64,000 bases of DNA from Amborella trichopoda (Eukaryota; Streptophyta; Magnoliopsida; Amborellales; Amborellaceae): assembly GCF_000471905.2 (NCBI RefSeq), contig NW_006498445.1, positions 500,161-564,160 of the forward strand, in the 5' to 3' direction. Within the stretch, counting starts at the first letter, position 1, and the number at the start of each line of letters is the position of its first letter. A program made the position numbers and the translations under genes. This document shows positions 60,401 through 64,000 of this stretch, in pieces. A model generated the notes under the pieces. The model was given only the letters and a program-made list of their open reading frames with translations, made no database searches and was not told where the DNA came from.

Positions 60401-60549
60401 GATCATCGAACTTTCCATGCGACAGCGACGAGTACCTGCCTCTTGTATTCACTCCGCCAAGCAACGGTTTGGTACCCTCTCAATCAACCATAGTGGGAAC
60501 ACGGGTTCCGCACTTATTCTCTTCGACCTCGTTGTCACTTGCTTCCTGA
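47861..60549 (+). CDS. Mei2-like RNA-binding protein with a single C-terminal RRM (MCT type), four coding exons
   Basis: Coding exons are 47861-48477, 48774-48878, 59404-59545 and 60373-60549 (1041 nt, 346 codons plus TGA). Every junction has GT..AG and the joined frame stays open. The N-terminus [11 protein letters not shown] fits the PAM2 motif that binds the MLLE domain of poly(A)-binding protein. A Pro/Ser/His/Leu-rich linker with CT-codon runs follows. Residues about 194-290 form the Mei2-type RRM: RNP2-like [13 protein letters not shown]1-like LGYAFVNF (residues 246-253), and then [30 protein letters not shown] and [10 protein letters not shown], the extension peculiar to Mei2 proteins. 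There is no RRM1 or RRM2, so it matches 'Mei2 C-terminal RRM only' rather than the AML or terminal-ear1 class. It probably acts in post-transcriptional control by binding RNA; the target is unknown. The start is chosen because PAM2 begins at codon 2. Exons 1-2 and 3-4 are separated by a 10.5-kb intron. Confidence 0.85.
48478..48773 (+). other. Intron 1 of the Mei2-like gene
   Basis: 296 bp, T-rich, GT..AG. It contains nothing else of note. Confidence 0.8.
48774..48878 (+). CDS. Exon 2 of the Mei2-like gene
   Basis: The acceptor TTCTCTTGCAG|TCGA completes a Ser codon. It encodes [20 protein letters not shown] and [14 protein letters not shown]. The donor TTTTCG|GTGAGT at 48879 splits an Arg codon after its second base. 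Confidence 0.85.
48989..49695 (+). repeat. ~90-bp minisatellite with CT runs at the start of intron 2, split by a MITE
   Basis: Units contain CTAGATTTGGTCGATAATGA, GTAATCTTTT and GTCTCTAGGGGAGTTAATGA, then a CT run. Three full units and a partial fourth are seen; the second is interrupted by the MITE at 49115-49479. Confidence 0.7.
49115..49479. mobile_element. Mutator-like MITE, copy 1
   Basis: 365 bp with imperfect terminal inverted repeats of about 45 bp (left GGAAAAAGTTTATATAGAGC; right end, reverse complement, GGGTGCGGTTTGTATAG then GGAGGCTCTAATTAATCAAA). It is flanked by ATCTTTTTA (49106-49114) and ATCTTTTAA (49480-49488), a 9-bp target duplication with one change. The next minisatellite unit (about 49575) shows the uninterrupted site. 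Confidence 0.75.
55080..56650 (-). mobile_element. LTR-like fragment with promoter and U5 hairpin repeats, minus strand
   Basis: Read on the minus strand: a possible LTR start TGTTGGGAAAGAAAACTACC at about 56642, a TATA box TCTATAAATAGG near 55660-55650, a gene-like transcribed segment with CTCTCTCTCACCCC, and then palindromic tandem units at 55500-55350. The layout resembles an LTR, perhaps Ty1-copia, but no coding domain or second LTR is in view. Confidence 0.3.
55350..55502. repeat. Tandem palindromes, period 27-30 bp, about 5 units
   Basis: Units of the type ACTAGGTCTCAATACCTAGT, in which ACTAGGT pairs with ACCTAGT across the CTCAAT loop, spaced by ATTGTAAG-like linkers. The leftmost unit is GATTAGGCCTCAATGCCTAATC, where both arms have changed together (TTAGGC/GCCTAA). 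Confidence 0.75.
58353..58650. mobile_element. Mutator-like MITE, copy 2 (same family as copies at 49115 and 62037)
   Basis: About 298 bp. The left end GGGTGAGTTTTATATAAGG and ...GTAGAAGTAAGGTGCACC match the reverse complement of the right end, GGAAAAAGTTTATATAAGG and ...GAAGTAAGGTGCAGC. Target duplication is not clear (TTACATAAT against TTTCAGTAA). Confidence 0.65.
59404..59545 (+). CDS. Exon 3 of the Mei2-like gene
   Basis: The acceptor TAGTGCAG|GAGCAAG completes the Arg codon. It encodes [19 protein letters not shown] and [20 protein letters not shown], then RVAYARLQ. It holds RNP1. The donor is CTTCAA|GTAAAA at 59546. Confidence 0.85.
59685..59797 (+). repeat. 41-bp tandem repeat, 2.7 copies
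   Basis: Units starting at 59685, 59726 and 59767 with TGTATATGAGATTTAGTCCG then ATCAAAGTACCCTATATTGT. The first two are identical. Confidence 0.85.
59798..59905 (+). repeat. 37-bp tandem repeat, about 3 copies
   Basis: Units starting at 59798, 59835 and 59872 with TCATTGATGTGCAGTGGAGA then TGGAC and a CTCCCTC-type end. It directly adjoins the 41-bp array. Confidence 0.85.
60373..60549 (+). CDS. Exon 4 of the Mei2-like gene with stop
   Basis: The acceptor is GTGTTTTAG|GGGAAG. It encodes [32 protein letters not shown] and a short Ser/Leu-rich tail, then TGA at 60547. An AATAAA follows at 60551, close to the stop; the true poly(A) site is not determined. Confidence 0.85.
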   Translation, partial: GKNALVEHFRSSNFPCDSDEYLPLVFTPPSNGLVPSQSTIVGTRVPHLFSSTSLSLAS

Positions 60550-60719
60550 TAATAAAGCTTCCTCATGTTTATGCATGTATGAGTAAACAAATATGGATCT
60601 TTCCACATGAACGAGAGAGCAAATCATCTCATCAGTGCTCTTTCATTCCTTATTATACAATTGATGCAAATATTATGTTTTGACACTGTAGATAGTGATC
60701 TTGGCTCATTTAGATGTAG

Positions 60720-60857
60720 GCGAGCTAGCGCCTGTGTTCTAATAAAAATTGGATGGACAAGAGAAATGTGGACCCAATTTGGTAGGTGTCGATCAGATGG
60801 GCTACACTGCATCTCGTGTCCATCCGATTTTTGTTCGGATGGCGCTAGCGCAACTAG
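60720..60857. mobile_element. Small foldback element (MITE-like)
   Basis: About 138 bp with roughly 38-bp inverted repeats. The left arm is GAGCTAGCGCC...AAAAATTGGATGGACAAGAG; the right arm, reverse complement, is GCGCTAGCGCC...AAAAATCGGATGGACACGAG. Target duplication was not identified. It lies 170 bp downstream of the stop codon and may be in the 3' UTR. Confidence 0.6.
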
Positions 60858-62036
60858 AGCTCGGTTACTTGAGTATGTCATTACTCCATGTGTTTTTGTC
60901 ATGTTTATGAATTGACCAATTTGCAATTTTATCTGTGTTTGTTTCCTATAGCATTTTGGAATCACGAGTTAAAAATGCATACATTAAGACTCTTTACTTT
61001 TAGTACAAGGTGATGACGACTATTATTTATCATTAGATGTGAAATCGGGTGGATAGGGATGCGTCATTGACTAGGCAGTGTTTAAAATAAAATTTCTTGA
61101 ATATTGTGACATATTTCAATCTAATTTGATGTTACATCCAGTAGTTAAGAGTCCAGTAGTTAAGAAGAATGATTGTGATTTGGTTGTATAAAAAATAAAT
61201 GTTTTCATTGTATACCATCCCTTCATATTGTAGGGATAGGGATAGTGTTTTCCTTGATCAAAATGGAAGACCATATTAATAGTATGATTCATCTTTAAAT
61301 GAAGCCTGCAGATTGCAATGGCCCCTTAAAAGTTTAAACGTGTTTCTTCAATCCTCAATTGCTACATAATGGATCGATGGATCCCTCATCCGTATATCAC
61401 CTAGGTTAAATGGTTATTATTCGTTGCATGCAACCGTGTAAAACAACATTGGTATTCATTTTGTTTTAATAAATTTTCTTACATGGTTAGATTAAAAAAT
61501 ATTCTGTTATTATATGGGAACATAGGAGGCCAAGAATTTGATGGAAATGACTATTTTCAAGATCTTCTCGCTCATGTGATCTTGATTTTCCTGTGCATAT
61601 AGAGTTGCGTCTTTAAAATTGGGGTGGTACCTTGTTTAAAATTTCCTTTTTTAAAGTAAGTCTAGCTTCACTGAGAAAAAGGAAATTATTCTCATCTACA
61701 TGAACAGTTCGTCATCACTTAAATGAGAGAGTTATTAAAAATCTGTCAGTATTTGGTAATTAATGGGAAGCTTAATAAATTGACTTAAGGGAGATTAATT
61801 ATTTGACAGTCATATCGTTTTTTATTTGATTAAAAAAAGACCTTTCAATGCACATAATCATGACTGATTAAGTTTGGAACATTGGTCAAATGTTGAATGA
61901 TTAATCTTTTGATAATTATCATCATGATTTATTAACTAAAAACAAATGATCTTGGAAAACATTTACTCTAGAGAGTCGGTGATAACTCATCAAATTGGTG
62001 TCAAAATGTTATGGCATTATTTATTGATTCATTAAA

Positions 62037-62417
62037 GGAAAAAGTTTATATAAGGATGCTACCTTAAAAATGTAGAATTACTGATGCCCCTCAAAAATCG
62101 AAAAGGTGGTTTTAATGTTGAAAATGATCATCTCGACATCGAGATATGTGACTATGAAAAATAAAAAGGATTTTAAGTCTAAAAAATAGTACATTTTACA
62201 ATATATTATTTACACCATCCATTTTCAAGATTTTCATAGGTTTATAGAACTACTTGATTTTAACCATTTTTGAAATTCAAAATTTTATAATTAAATATAA
62301 AAATAGATTTTGAGGTAATCCTAAGTACATTTTACATCAAAATTATATACCATGATAAAATTTGAAGGTGCATCTTACCTCTACATCTACAGATGCATCC
62401 GTATGCAAGGTGCACCC
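62037..62417. mobile_element. Mutator-like MITE, copy 3
   Basis: 381 bp. The left end is GGAAAAAGTTTATATAAGG; the right end, reverse complement, is GGGTGCACCTTGCATACGG. It is flanked by TTCATTAAA (62028-62036) and TTCGTTAAA (62418-62426), a 9-bp target duplication with one change. The GG...CC termini and 9-bp duplication agree with copy 1 and point to a Mutator-type transposase as the mobilising source. Confidence 0.75.
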
Positions 62418-64000
62418 TTCGTTAAATGATAGGAAAACATTTGGGCTGCCCATGGTGGATTGCCCTCCCCCATTATAGGGGACATAGGGCCTAGCCAATG
62501 GTTGTAGAGTAAAAAGTTTAGTATACGTATTATCTTGAATTTGATGAAGAGGTTGGTGCCAAATCTTAGACGCTATGTTTTGGTTTTCATTTCTATTGAT
62601 ATGGCTCTACTAGCACCTTAAAAAAAAAAAAAACTAACTTCTAAACTATTTAAAAAAACATATGGTGAAGATGATCGTGCAAAAAAATTAAAAGAGTGCG
62701 ATTCAAACTTTAGGAAACACAAATATTAGGTATATATGTGATTGGTATAGATTCTCTTTCCATCTCCAAATTGCCTATTATCTCTCTCTTAGTCTCTTCG
62801 GAACTCTTCCTCTTAGCAAACACTCCAACGACACCCCCTATATATTTTAATAGGAAGCTCTCTCCTCCTATTTAGGTACGCAATGGTGTAAGACAAACCT
62901 TAGGATATCCCTTAATTTAGGGAGGCAAAGAATCAAGGTTTTAAAAAACCGGATCGATGATCTGAATCGGCTACCTTAAAAACCGTATTGGATTGGTTGA
63001 TTAACAATTTTGATTTGAAAATCGGCCACATCAGCAAGATTTGGCATGATTTTTTTTTTTAAAAAAATAATACTAAAAAGTTTTAAAAATCTATTTTTTA
63101 GGTTTTTTAAAAAATAGTCGAATTGCATTATAGTTTTTTTATTATTTTCTTGAAAATACATTAGTACTTAGAATTCATCTCATGTCTGAGTGTTTGTTAT
63201 CCATTTTACATTCAAAATGAAATCTAAATGCAACTCATTGTAATGGAATGGATCTTTTTGGCTCAAATTTATAGTGAAAAAGAAGGAACTTCTACAATAA
63301 TTTTGGAACTTTTGATTTAATTGAAAGAAAACAAGGTTATGACCTTCACAAATTAATAAATCTAATATGTAATAATTAATATGGACAAAATATAGAATTT
63401 AAAAACATAAATTTGCAATCATGTTTTCATAAAATTAAAAAATTAAATAAATAAATTCATACTTGCAATATGAAATAATTGATAAAATAACTTGATGATA
63501 GATTCTAAAGTGGTATGAGTTATTGTTATTTTTTTAAAAAATATACGATAAGTTAGTATTATTTTTTTTAAAAAAATGTTCATTTAATTAATATTAGTAT
63601 TTTTTTTTAATAAATCATGAGCTAATAACTTTTTTTCCTTTTTTTTATAATTCCAAATAAGCTAATATCCTAATATTAATCCCATAAGCTAGTACACTAT
63701 TAGACGGAGTTTATTCACCAGGCAATGGCAGGGTGGGACCTAAAGAAAGATCTAATTCAAAAAATTTCAGCGATGTGAGTCAACCGAAGAGATAGAGAGG
63801 AAATCCCAACATCAAAGAAATGTGGGATTGAAAGGCAATATAAAATGACTAAAATTTTGGTGGTTGATAGCAGGCGATGGGGAAATCAAGGGCCACGTGT
63901 CTAACAATGAAGGTTACTCAACATGGGCAATTCAAGGGTCACGTGTCTCTTGAAGGAAGGTGTACCTCAAAATATAAAGTTGAGATTTTTTTTTATTTTT

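Larger units (their letters stand above)
60550..64000. other. Downstream flank, no gene seen
   Basis: AT-rich sequence with A and T runs (62615-62632, 63045-63070, 63590-63650). Apart from the foldback element and the MITE at 62037 nothing is recognised. Short open frames have no coding character. Confidence 0.55.

Overview
This is nuclear DNA from a seed plant, most likely a flowering plant with a large, repeat-rich genome; the species cannot be told from the sequence. The signs are Tat/Ogre-type Ty3-gypsy retrotransposons with very long LTRs, plant-type MITEs, GA/CT microsatellites, and one spliced plant gene of the Mei2-like RNA-binding family. There is one assembly gap (20 N at 9125-9144).

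Positions 1 to about 46.4 kb are a nest of decayed Ty3-gypsy elements. On the minus strand, an LTR (42-2668) leads into an element whose body lies outside the window. It abuts the remains of a long minus-strand plant-mobile-domain (PMD) reading frame (about 2.68-6.18 kb). Element 1 (plus strand) has a 5' LTR at 7835-11308, a PBS, an Ogre-like ORF1, gag, RT/RNase H, a second RNase H, integrase, a 3' UTR and a polypurine tract, then a 3' LTR from 20377. That LTR switches at about 23.49 kb into the middle of a related LTR belonging to element 2. Element 2 (about 23.5-37.05 kb, plus strand) keeps ORF1 and gag pieces but has lost pol. It carries an antisense accessory ORF and several tandem arrays, and ends in an LTR (35126 to about 37048) of a different subfamily from its 5' LTR. 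It lies next to, and probably inside, the leader of a minus-strand element 4 (LTR 38357-41072, PBS 38337-38354). Beyond 41.07 kb there are a chromovirus-like 3' end, the last 52 codons of another integrase (42653-42811), a long 3' UTR, and a further LTR start at 45014.

The only apparently intact gene is on the plus strand at 47861-60549. It has four coding exons whose splice joins stay in frame (346 codons plus stop). The protein has a PAM2-like N-terminus, a Pro/Ser/His-rich linker and a single Mei2-type C-terminal RRM, so it matches the 'Mei2 C-terminal RRM only' (MCT) class. Intron 2 is about 10.5 kb and has been invaded by MITEs, minisatellites and an LTR-like fragment. The promoter/5' UTR is rich in GA and CT and carries about four copies of a roughly 72-bp tandem repeat. 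From 60.55 to 64 kb I see no gene, only a foldback element and a third copy of the intron MITE.

The features most worth a second look are: the repeated hairpin-forming units in the R/U5 part of the Tat LTRs; the LTR chimaeras; the antisense PMD ORF with a matching C-terminus in two places; the same-position stop between ORF1 and gag in two elements; and a Mutator-like MITE family whose 9-bp target duplications can be read directly, one of them against an 'empty site' in a neighbouring tandem repeat.
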